From NCBI GenBank assembly GCA_902622845.1, contig CACNRI010000002.1:124001-188000 (forward strand): a DNA stretch of 64,000 bases. The letters run 5' to 3'. The position numbers and the translations under genes were made by a program. This stretch comes from an uncultured SAR86 cluster bacterium (lineage in GTDB: Bacteria > Pseudomonadota > Gammaproteobacteria > Magnimaribacterales > D2472). The notes under the pieces were generated by a model. It worked only from the letters and a program-made list of their open reading frames with translations, ran no database searches and was not told the origin of the DNA. This document shows positions 31,874 to 40,028 of this stretch, in pieces (positions within the stretch are counted from its first letter, which is position 1; the number at the start of each line of letters is the position of its first letter).

Positions 31874-33096
31874 GAACCGCTTGGTATATCCTTAAAGGCA
31901 AGACCTTTATCAGCTCTTGCTTCTTGAGGAAGACCAAGAACACGCTCTGCAATAATATTTTTAAGAATTTCATCGGTTCCACCAGCTATTCTTAAGCCAG
32001 CTGCACCCATCCATGCCATTTGGAATTTTATAAAATCAGATTCCTCATCCATCAGCATGCCTGACATGTCTGATGAGTCCATTCCAAAGTTACCTATTGC
32101 TTGAAGCTTATTAGCACTTACAATTTTTGTAATTGAAGCTTCAGGTCCGGGAGTATCTCCTCTAGAAAGAGCAGACATAGTTCTGAGTTTTGTATTTTTG
32201 AGTCCTGATGCCTCGCAATACCAATCAGCAATAGACTCCCTTACAGCATTATTATCAATTAGTTGTTTTCCGTCCTTGTCATGTTTTTTTGCTAGTTCAA
32301 AAGCTTCATTAGCATCCACACCATCAGCATCACCAACTGCAAGCCTTTCATTCATAAGAGTAGTAATAGCAACTTTCCATCCATCACCAATTTCGCCGAG
32401 TCTTTGTGAGTCAGGTATAACAACATCATTAAAATATACTTCATTGAAACTAGAGCCACCTGTTAGCTGTTTGATTGGCTTAACCTCAATACCAGGAGAT
32501 TTCATATCAACAAAGAAAAAGGTTAGACCTTTGTGTTTTTCTAAACCAGGATCATGTCTAACAACTAAAATACCAAAGTCAGAGAAATGTGCACCAGAAG
32601 TCCATACTTTTTGACCATTTACAATCCAATTCTTTCCATCTTGAACAGCTTTTGATCTGAGACCAGCAACATCAGAGCCAGCAGATGGCTCTGAAAACAA
32701 CTGACACCATATTTCTTTTCCTTCAGCCATTGGTGGCAAGTATCTTTCCTTTTGTTCATCAGTTGCATATTCCATCATTACAGGACCAGCCATACCAAGA
32801 CCGATCTCATAAACACCTTTTGGAACATTAAACTTTGATTCCTCTTGCGCCCAGATAATCCTTTCAATAGGCGTAGCACCGATTCCTCCGAATTCTCTTG
32901 GCCAATGTATCATTGCCCATCCAGCATCATATTTTTTCTTCTGCCATTCGGCAGCTGCCTCTAGCAAACTTTTATTACCAACATTCATATTTTTTGCAGA
33001 ATTAGTCTTCTTTGTTTTGAGCTCAGCATTGGCTTCTAACCAAGCTCTACACTTTGCTCTAAATTCTGCTTCTTGTGGAGTATCATTAAAATTCAT
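31870..33096 (-). CDS. acyl-CoA dehydrogenase family protein
   Basis: QLFSEPSAGSDVAGLRSKA, WIVNGQKVWTSGA, GGTDEILKNIIAERVLGLP. Confidence 0.92.
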   Translation of the reverse strand: MNFNDTPQEAEFRAKCRAWLEANAELKTKKTNSAKNMNVGNKSLLEAAAEWQKKKYDAGWAMIHWPREFGGIGATPIERIIWAQEESKFNVPKGVYEIGLGMAGPVMMEYATDEQKERYLPPMAEGKEIWCQLFSEPSAGSDVAGLRSKAVQDGKNWIVNGQKVWTSGAHFSDFGILVVRHDPGLEKHKGLTFFFVDMKSPGIEVKPIKQLTGGSSFNEVYFNDVVIPDSQRLGEIGDGWKVAITTLMNERLAVGDADGVDANEAFELAKKHDKDGKQLIDNNAVRESIADWYCEASGLKNTKLRTMSALSRGDTPGPEASITKIVSANKLQAIGNFGMDSSDMSGMLMDEESDFIKFQMAWMGAAGLRIAGGTDEILKNIIAERVLGLPQEARADKGLAFKDIPSGS

Positions 33097-33104
33097 ATTT
33101 TCTC

Positions 33105-34220
33105 CTATAGTTTAATATTCGCTTGTTCTAAGCTTTTAATAAGTTTTTCGCGCCATGATGGCAGCGAACCCAAGTTAAGTGAAAGCACTTTTGATCTTTT
33201 ATAGAACATATGACAATCATATTCCCATGTAAACCCGTTACCACCATGCGTTTGAATGTTTTCTTGAGAACATAGCTGGAAAGCTTTGGTTGCAGAAACT
33301 CTAGCTGTTGCAGCAGCTGTTGGAAGTTCAGCTGCATTTGAAGATAGAGCCCATGCTCCATAAAAAGAGTTTGATTTAGCTAGAGTTAAGGCTACATACA
33401 TGTCAGCTAATTTATGTTTCATAGATTGGAAAGATCCTATTGGTCTTCCAAATGCATACCTTTCTTTTGCATATGTATTAGCCATATCTAGACTCGCTTG
33501 AGCACCACCTATTTGTTCAAAAGAGAATAAAACCGCTGCATGGTCCATAATTTTTTCAAGGTTTGACCAACCTGACTCCTCATCACCAATTATTTCAGCA
33601 TTAGCGCTATTAAAAGAAACTGAATAATAGCCTCTGCTCTCATCGATATTTCTTTGAACAGTAATGTCAACATCATCTGAATTTAGATCTGCAACACATA
33701 AAGAAACCCTATCACCATTTTTTGCTACCACAACTGCATGAGTAGCTATTTCTGCATCAGGAACAGCAATCTTAGTTCCAGAAAGTTTTCCACCTTTAAG
33801 TTCCACGGAAATATTACTTTTAGTAGGAGCTGAATTTGTTTCTGCAATTGCAAGAGTCCCAATCACGTCTCCAGTTACTAATTTTGGAAGGATTGAATGT
33901 TTTTGCTCCTCACTACCAAATTCAATTAAGGTCTCAGTAAACAAATATACTGATGAGGAGAAGGGTACTGGAGCAAGCTGTCTTCCAAGCTCTTCTGCAA
34001 TTACGCATAACTCTAAGTGAGAAAGTCCTAATCCTTGATACTCTTCTGGTATTCTGATGCCAGTCCATCCAAGCCCTACAATCTTATTCCAAAGGTCTTG
34101 GTCATAAGTTTTATCGCTATCCATAACTGCTCTATTTATTTTTAGAGCATCTTCTTTAGTTAAAAATTTTTTAGCTTCTTCTTGAAGAAGTTTTTGATCG
34201 TCTGAGAAATCTAGATTCAT
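33105..34220 (-). CDS. acyl-CoA dehydrogenase family protein (second subunit-like)
   Basis: GWTGIRIPEEYQGLGLSHLELCVIAEELGR, YAFGRPIGSFQSMKHKLADMYV, QTHGGNGFTWEYDCH. Confidence 0.9.
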   Translation of the reverse strand: MNLDFSDDQKLLQEEAKKFLTKEDALKINRAVMDSDKTYDQDLWNKIVGLGWTGIRIPEEYQGLGLSHLELCVIAEELGRQLAPVPFSSSVYLFTETLIEFGSEEQKHSILPKLVTGDVIGTLAIAETNSAPTKSNISVELKGGKLSGTKIAVPDAEIATHAVVVAKNGDRVSLCVADLNSDDVDITVQRNIDESRGYYSVSFNSANAEIIGDEESGWSNLEKIMDHAAVLFSFEQIGGAQASLDMANTYAKERYAFGRPIGSFQSMKHKLADMYVALTLAKSNSFYGAWALSSNAAELPTAAATARVSATKAFQLCSQENIQTHGGNGFTWEYDCHMFYKRSKVLSLNLGSLPSWREKLIKSLEQANIKL

Positions 34221-34298
34221 AATTTTTTTTTCAGTTAAAATATACTTTTACAAAGCTAATAAATTATATTACTTTTAAAAAAATATATAAATTAACTT

Positions 34299-34910
34299 AT
34301 GAAAGTAAGCAGAGAAGACAGCATTAACTTTAAGCCGCAAAAAAATAGTAGCTTGATGCTTGGCATAATATTTGTTGCCATACTGGGCGCAGTTCTCTTC
34401 TTGCTTCTTAGATCTGAACAAACAAGCACTAAAATTGATTCAACCTCTGCTTCATTAGATGACAGGTTATCTAAAATTGAAGATCAATTACTTATGTTAG
34501 ATGAAGTAAATTCAGATTCCCTCATTGAGGTTGGCGCAGAACTGCAATTTTTAGACAAAGAAATTAGAAAACTGTGGGACCTAAGCAACAAGAGAAATAA
34601 AGTTAATATCGAGAAACTTACGAAAAGTTTAAATGAGCTTATCCAAAAATATAATAAAACGGATAAAGAAATTGATGATGCTATAGCTTCAATCAATACT
34701 GAATTAAATAATTTAACTCAGTCAATTGAAAATCAGCCTGACTTATCAGGAACTGTCAGCAAATCAGAAACGGAAATAAGATCTCTTAAAAGACAAATTC
34801 TTTTTATAGAGGAGTCTGTTCAAGCTCTTGAAGCTTACAGAACCCAAAATAATCAGATTCTTCTCGAGATACAAAATTCTATAAATAATGAAGTTGTTAT
34901 AGATGAATAG
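34299..34910 (+). CDS. hypothetical protein, single TM plus coiled coil
   Basis: TM near N-terminus then heptad-rich helical region. Confidence 0.6.
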   Translation: MKVSREDSINFKPQKNSSLMLGIIFVAILGAVLFLLLRSEQTSTKIDSTSASLDDRLSKIEDQLLMLDEVNSDSLIEVGAELQFLDKEIRKLWDLSNKRNKVNIEKLTKSLNELIQKYNKTDKEIDDAIASINTELNNLTQSIENQPDLSGTVSKSETEIRSLKRQILFIEESVQALEAYRTQNNQILLEIQNSINNEVVIDE

Positions 34911-35115
34911 ATATATTCTTCAGGCACTAACTTTACTGGCATTTGTGCCGCTTATAATCTTGGCTGGGAGCATTTTCATTGTTGTTCTTCCAATCATACT
35001 CTCTGGCATGACCTACAATGCTTTTAACTATAATAGGATGAAAGAATTTTATATTTTTCTTGTTCTAACTTTTGTAAGCATTTTGATAGCTCTTAGCCTC
35101 TTGGGGGTCCTTTAA
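34903..35115 (+). CDS. small hypothetical membrane protein (70 aa)
   Basis: Two hydrophobic helices; overlaps the preceding ORF end. Confidence 0.5.
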   Translation: MNRYILQALTLLAFVPLIILAGSIFIVVLPIILSGMTYNAFNYNRMKEFYIFLVLTFVSILIALSLLGVL

Positions 35116-35118
35116 AGT

Positions 35119-36174
35119 ATGGAATTAGAGAGAATAACCCTGATTGGGGCTCCTCCATCTCCCTACACAAGAAAAATGATCTCTTTACTGAGGTACAGAC
35201 ATATAAATTATGAAATTATTTGGGGTGATCCAGGAACTATTCTTGATAGTGATGAGATTTTTGCAAAATTTAACATTGAAAAACCAAAACCAGCCTTACT
35301 TCCAACATTTATTCTTCCAAATAAAGATGGAGAAATGGAGGCAGTTACTGACTCTACACCGATACTAAGACGCTTCGAAAAAGAGTATTCAGAAAGGAGT
35401 GTAATTCCAAAGAATCCCATTCTGTCTTTTTTAAACTTTTTATTGGAAGATTTTGGAGATGAGTGGGCTACGAAATATATGTTCCATTACCGATGGCACT
35501 TTAAAGAGGATGCTGAAAACGCAGCTTCCCTGTTACCCCTTAATCATAATGCAAGCCTACCTGATGAGCATTGGAAACAATTTAGTGACTATATTGGACC
35601 AAGACAAATTGAAAGGTTATGGGTAGTTGGTTCTAACGAGAATACAGCGCCAGTTATTGAAGAAAGTTATAAACGTTTTCTGGCAATTATGGAAAAACAT
35701 CTTGCTAATAGTCCATACATTCTTGGACAAAAACCAAGTTCTGCAGACTTTGCGATATTTGGTCAACTTACGCAATTAATTGGATTTGATCCCACGTCTA
35801 GAAACATAGCTCATGAAATTTCTAAGAGAACAGTTGCTTGGATAAACTCAATGGAGGATTTATCAGGCTTAAAGATTGAAAATAAAAAGTGGTTGGATGT
35901 TGACTCTATTCCAAGTAGCCTCAAAGAGCTTTTTGCAGAAGTTGGAAAAGTTTATGCCCCAGCATTGATAGCAAATGCAAAAGCTTTAGAAAATGGAGAT
36001 GAAACTTGGGAAACGGAAATAGACGGTGTTGCATGGAGTCAAAAAGCTTTTCCATATCAGGCCAAGTGCCTAAAGTGGATAAGAGAAGAATTTGAAAATC
36101 TCTCTGAAGAGGATAGGGCGAGGGTATTAGAAATACTCGATGGTTCAGGTTGTGAAAGATTACTAAAAAGTTAA
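35119..36174 (+). CDS. glutathione S-transferase-like protein
   Basis: LIGAPPSPYTRKMISLLRYRHINYEIIWG N-terminal thioredoxin fold; LANSPYILGQKPSSADFAIFGQL C-terminal domain. Confidence 0.82.
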   Translation: MELERITLIGAPPSPYTRKMISLLRYRHINYEIIWGDPGTILDSDEIFAKFNIEKPKPALLPTFILPNKDGEMEAVTDSTPILRRFEKEYSERSVIPKNPILSFLNFLLEDFGDEWATKYMFHYRWHFKEDAENAASLLPLNHNASLPDEHWKQFSDYIGPRQIERLWVVGSNENTAPVIEESYKRFLAIMEKHLANSPYILGQKPSSADFAIFGQLTQLIGFDPTSRNIAHEISKRTVAWINSMEDLSGLKIENKKWLDVDSIPSSLKELFAEVGKVYAPALIANAKALENGDETWETEIDGVAWSQKAFPYQAKCLKWIREEFENLSEEDRARVLEILDGSGCERLLKS

Positions 36175-36175
36175 T

Positions 36176-37060
36176 ATGAAAATTTTAAGAACCCCAGATG
36201 AGTGTTTTAATAATCTAGAAGATTATCCTTTTGAGCCAAATTATATTGATATAGAGCATAATAATCATACTTTAAGGATGCATTATCTTGACGAAAATTC
36301 TGAATCTGAAGAAATTGTTTTATTGATGCATGGCGAGCCAACATGGTCATACCTATATAGAAAAATTATCCCTATCTTAGTCTCCAATGGCAAAAGAGTT
36401 ATTGCTCCTGATTTAATCGGATTTGGAAAATCTGATAAGCCCTCAGCAAGAGAGGATTATTCATATGCAAACCACATTATGTGGGTTGAAACATTAATAA
36501 AGAAACTCGATTTAAAAAATATTATTTTTTTTGCGCAAGATTGGGGCGGCCTCATCGGTCTTAGGTTACTAGCAAAATATCCACATTTATATGAAGGGCT
36601 AGTAGTATCAAACTCAGGCCTTCCTGTTGGCAGTGGAGCAACTGAAGGTTTTATGCAATGGCTGCACTTTAGCCAAAATGTAGAAGACTTTGACTGCGGA
36701 AAAATAGTAAATCAAGGCAGCCTCAAACAACTTAATGAAGCTGAAATAGCAGCATATAATGCTCCATTTCCTGATGATTCATACAAAGCAGGACCTAGAG
36801 TTTTTCCTACTTTAGTCCCAATCACTAAAGAACATCCCCAAGTTCAAGAAAATATTGAGGCATGGGGAGTGCTTAGAAACTTTGATAAACCTACCATTAC
36901 TCTTTTTGGTGAGCACGATATGGCTTTTATAGGCGGAGAAAAATTCTTCATAGAAAAGATCCCTGGCGCCAAAGATATGCATCATCAAATAATTAATGCA
37001 GGACATTTTTCTCAAGAAAATCAGCCAGAGCTAATTGCAAAAACAATCCTATCAATCTAG
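36176..37060 (+). CDS. haloalkane dehalogenase-like alpha/beta hydrolase
   Basis: MHGEPTWSYLYRKIIPIL, RVIAPDLIGFGKSDKP, FFAQDWGGLIGLRL (Asp nucleophile), C-terminal NAGHFSQENQPE. Confidence 0.85.
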   Translation: MKILRTPDECFNNLEDYPFEPNYIDIEHNNHTLRMHYLDENSESEEIVLLMHGEPTWSYLYRKIIPILVSNGKRVIAPDLIGFGKSDKPSAREDYSYANHIMWVETLIKKLDLKNIIFFAQDWGGLIGLRLLAKYPHLYEGLVVSNSGLPVGSGATEGFMQWLHFSQNVEDFDCGKIVNQGSLKQLNEAEIAAYNAPFPDDSYKAGPRVFPTLVPITKEHPQVQENIEAWGVLRNFDKPTITLFGEHDMAFIGGEKFFIEKIPGAKDMHHQIINAGHFSQENQPELIAKTILSI

Positions 37061-37088
37061 GAAAGATAATATATAATTCTTCTACCCC

Positions 37089-37173
37089 GGGGATGTGATG
37101 GAACTGGTAGACATGCTTGGCTTAGAACCAAGTGCCGCAAGGCGTGGGGGTTCGACTCCCTCCATCCCTACCA
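37089..37173 (+). tRNA. tRNA-Leu (anticodon TAG)
   Basis: Acceptor GGGGATG/CATCCCT, anticodon stem CTTGG/CCAAG with loop CTTAGAA, variable arm, encoded CCA. Confidence 0.95.
37151..37173. repeat. att copy 1 (tRNA-Leu 3' end): TTCGACTCCCTCCATCCCTACCA
   Basis: Identical 23-bp sequence recurs at 38374-38396. Confidence 0.92.
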
Positions 37174-37252
37174 TGAAACAACGATAAACTCGTTAATATC
37201 AAACGTTTGCAAAACGTTGAAAACACTTATAAACCAATAATTACACATCACT

Positions 37253-37275
37253 TGCGACACTTTCTGCGACACTTT
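37253..37275. repeat. left pair of arm-type-like repeats TGCGACACTTT (12-bp period)
   Basis: TGCGACACTTT at 37253-37263 and 37265-37275. Confidence 0.8.
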
Positions 37276-37353
37276 GTAAAATAATGTTTACAAAACAACA
37301 AAGGAGGGGGGATAGGAAGCTCCCCATCCCAAATTAACTATACAAAAAAATAT

Positions 37354-37545
37354 TTAAATAAATAGATACGAAAAAAGAACAATCCCTGCACAAAAAAGAA
37401 CATATATCCCCCATGTAGGTAACTCAGATTCTAATATTTGTCCCATTATGACCCAAAAGATTATGATGCAAACACCAAAACCAAAAAAAGATAAAACCTG
37501 TAACCATGGAATACCTTCAAAAAACTCAAGCATATATTTTGACAT
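37354..37545 (-). CDS. small hypothetical membrane protein (63 aa)
   Basis: ORF with two hydrophobic segments, within the mini-island. Confidence 0.5.
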   Translation of the reverse strand: MSKYMLEFFEGIPWLQVLSFFGFGVCIIIFWVIMGQILESELPTWGIYVLFCAGIVLFSYLFI

Positions 37546-37548
37546 TAC

Positions 37549-37926
37549 TTATATTTTTGATACAACTGAACAGGAATATGATTTTTCAAAATAATCATTG
37601 ACCCCTGTTATTCTTTTTACATTTCCTCCAAGAGATAAATTTAGCTCCTGATAGCTGAGGCTGAGTGTGATTCTATTAAGAGTAAAATATATGACATTTC
37701 TTAGGTCACTATCATCTTTTCCCATATATGTTGATTCTGTTACTAGCAAATCAAATGTCTGATTTTGAGTTATAAATTTTTTATTAGTTAAATCAATGAT
37801 TATAGAAATCGCAACTGAAGAATCTTCTTTATCATCACAATTTAGATTAATAACTTCTTCTGCATAAGTCAGCGAAGAAGTTAGAATTATTGATATTAGG
37901 ATGTATTGCTTAACCATAAAGCTCAT
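37549..37926 (-). CDS. hypothetical secreted protein (125 aa)
   Basis: Signal peptide QYILISIILTSSLTYAEE; two Cys in mature part. Confidence 0.55.
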   Translation of the reverse strand: MSFMVKQYILISIILTSSLTYAEEVINLNCDDKEDSSVAISIIIDLTNKKFITQNQTFDLLVTESTYMGKDDSDLRNVIYFTLNRITLSLSYQELNLSLGGNVKRITGVNDYFEKSYSCSVVSKI

Positions 37927-38197
37927 TCCATTTATCTATACACTTATGATTAACTATGCACATATACTCAGCAAACATATCATCATTACCCCAAGGTCTA
38001 TGCTTAGCCCATACAAAATCTGTTGCTTCTTTGCAGATTTGTTCATATACATCCTCAGGTATTTGTGGGGTAGGGAAGAAGAACTCTTTTAATTGTTCGT
38101 ATAAAAAGATAATTAGTTTTTCTGCAACATACAAAACTATACATCCAACTGCCATGAAAGCAGTAATGAAAGCTATGTAACCAAATAAAATGTTCAT
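37910..38197 (-). CDS. hypothetical membrane-anchored protein (95 aa)
   Basis: N-terminal TM, soluble C-terminus; overlaps the following ORF by 17 nt. Confidence 0.55.
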   Translation of the reverse strand: MNILFGYIAFITAFMAVGCIVLYVAEKLIIFLYEQLKEFFFPTPQIPEDVYEQICKEATDFVWAKHRPWGNDDMFAEYMCIVNHKCIDKWNELYG

Positions 38198-38293
38198 AAG
38201 CCTATCCTAAACAACCAATACATTGCAGGTCAACATCAATGATGAATATGAATGACAACAATGATTAACATTGAAAACATAAAAATAAAAAAT

Positions 38294-38316
38294 TGCGATA
38301 TATGTTGCGATACTTT
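38294..38316. repeat. right pair of arm-type-like repeats TGCGATATATG / TGCGATACTTT (12-bp period)
   Basis: Same orientation and spacing as the left pair. Confidence 0.65.
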
Positions 38317-38373
38317 AGCCTTTTTTATAAGAGTCCTTTGTTTATAATGGATAGAGAGATGAGAGTGAATCTA

Positions 38374-38396
38374 TTCGACTCCCTCCATCCCTACCA
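38374..38396. repeat. att copy 2: TTCGACTCCCTCCATCCCTACCA
   Basis: Perfect 23-bp duplicate of the tRNA-Leu 3' end. Confidence 0.92.
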
Positions 38397-38458
38397 AATA
38401 TTTGAAGATTTCTTTCTTTCTTGTTAGTCTAAATCAGTTCTAATTTTAAAATTTTTCT

Positions 38459-38944
38459 ATGAACTTTGATGTCATTATACTGATCCTACAGACACTGGGC
38501 CCATTCACGGTTCTAGTGACTGTATATTTTCTTGTGACTGAATTAAAAGAGCAAAATAAGGTCGCTAGAGCTAATGCAAGGCAGAACATAGCAGACTCAC
38601 ATCAAAAATTAGCACTTGCAGGCATGAAGAAAGTTATAGTCGATGCAAAAATTAAGTTAAGAAATAATAAGCAGCTTACCAAAGAAGAAGATGCTAATTA
38701 TCTTACATACTTTAGCCTCATGCTTCGTGCAAGGGAAAATCAGCATTACCAATATAAAATTGGTATGCTTGATGAGCAAGAATGGTCATCAATGCTCATC
38801 TCTTTTAAAACTCTTTTTAAAGAGCCAAAACATATTGAAATATGGAAATTTATTAAGGTTACCTTCTCTGACGACTTTGTTACACTAGTTGATGAGCAAA
38901 TTAAACAAAGCGAAATTTATGGAACCAACGCAAAACAAGACTGA
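38459..38944 (+). CDS. hypothetical membrane-anchored protein
   Basis: N-terminal TM, helical C-terminal region. Confidence 0.6.
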   Translation: MNFDVIILILQTLGPFTVLVTVYFLVTELKEQNKVARANARQNIADSHQKLALAGMKKVIVDAKIKLRNNKQLTKEEDANYLTYFSLMLRARENQHYQYKIGMLDEQEWSSMLISFKTLFKEPKHIEIWKFIKVTFSDDFVTLVDEQIKQSEIYGTNAKQD

Positions 38945-40028
38945 ATTAAGTTATCTAACAAGGTCACTTCTTCATCATCCAAGTCCTTACATAATATATG
39001 AACTAGATGGTTCCATAGCTTGGGCAAATATGGCTGCAATATATATATTTGATCTAAAAGAATTATCAGAGCTATCAATTGATAAAATTGATGATGATAT
39101 CAAGAATAATTTTGGTGATATTGACTCAATTGCTCTTTATTACGATACACCAATTGAAGTTACTCTGAGGAATATTTCATTCTTTATGAGAACTAGGGTT
39201 CACATGATTCCTGTAACAGATGAAACTGGAATTATGCTTATAGAGCTTTTATGTAAATCTAGAGATGGTTTAGATGCTCTTAAAGAGACGATTGAATGTA
39301 TTGAAAATAATAGAGTCGAATTGGCATATCAAAAACAATATGATCTTGTTACTGGTGAGATCACTGGGGTAGAGGCTCTTTTAAGATTACAAGATGGAAA
39401 AGGCGGACATTTTCCAAATGATAAAGTTATTCCCCTCATTGAGGGTGAAAAACTTTTTTCTTTAATAGTTCTTGAATCACTAAACCAAATTAAAAAGTTT
39501 TTTAAAGTAAAAGATGAACTAGGTCTTTCCGATACAACTGTTTACCTGAATGTATCGGCACACACCATAATGCATCAGGAATTCTGCAAGATTTTTTCAA
39601 GATTTGTTGAAGAAAATAACATTAAAGAGAATGAGTTTGGACTAGAAATTACAGAAACAGCCGAGCTTGAAGATACTAAAAAAGCTGGTGAGTCATTAGA
39701 AAGACTTAAGAAAAGGGGAATTAAGATTGCCCTTGATGATTTTGGTGCTGGTTATGCATCATTAAAATATATAAGAGATCTACCAATTGATGTTGTAAAG
39801 CTTGATAGACACTTTACTTCCAATATCTCTGATCCATCCACATCGAGGTTAATAAAGTTTGTTTCAGATGTTTGTGCGGAACTCAATTTAGAAATGATCG
39901 GAGAGGGCATTGAGACAGAAAAAGAAAAAAATATGATGATTGAGCTTGGTTGTGTAACTGGTCAGGGTTTCTTAATGCATATGCCAAGTTTTATTGAAGG
40001 TATTAAAAAAGAAAATAATGATGGTTGA
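38919..40028 (+). CDS. PAS-like plus EAL domain cyclic-di-GMP phosphodiesterase
   Basis: VTGEITGVEALLRLQD (E-A-L variant), LDDFGAGYASLKYIRDLPIDVVKLDR, GEGIETE, GQGFLMHMP; start reassigned to MEPTQNKTE. Confidence 0.85.
   Translation: MEPTQNKTELSYLTRSLLHHPSPYIIYELDGSIAWANMAAIYIFDLKELSELSIDKIDDDIKNNFGDIDSIALYYDTPIEVTLRNISFFMRTRVHMIPVTDETGIMLIELLCKSRDGLDALKETIECIENNRVELAYQKQYDLVTGEITGVEALLRLQDGKGGHFPNDKVIPLIEGEKLFSLIVLESLNQIKKFFKVKDELGLSDTTVYLNVSAHTIMHQEFCKIFSRFVEENNIKENEFGLEITETAELEDTKKAGESLERLKKRGIKIALDDFGAGYASLKYIRDLPIDVVKLDRHFTSNISDPSTSRLIKFVSDVCAELNLEMIGEGIETEKEKNMMIELGCVTGQGFLMHMPSFIEGIKKENNDG

Larger units (their letters stand above)
37174..38396. mobile_element. ~1.2 kb integrase-less mini-island inserted at tRNA-Leu
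   Basis: Bounded by 23-bp perfect direct repeats of the tRNA 3' end; paired TGCGAYACTTT-type repeats near both ends; three small minus-strand ORFs; no recombinase ORF inside. Confidence 0.8.

Noticed and set aside
37300-37340. G/C-rich block (aggaggggggatag...ctccccatccc) as a terminator for the island operon
   Set aside because: A stem can be drawn but it is short and lacks a clear T-run; not strong enough to call.
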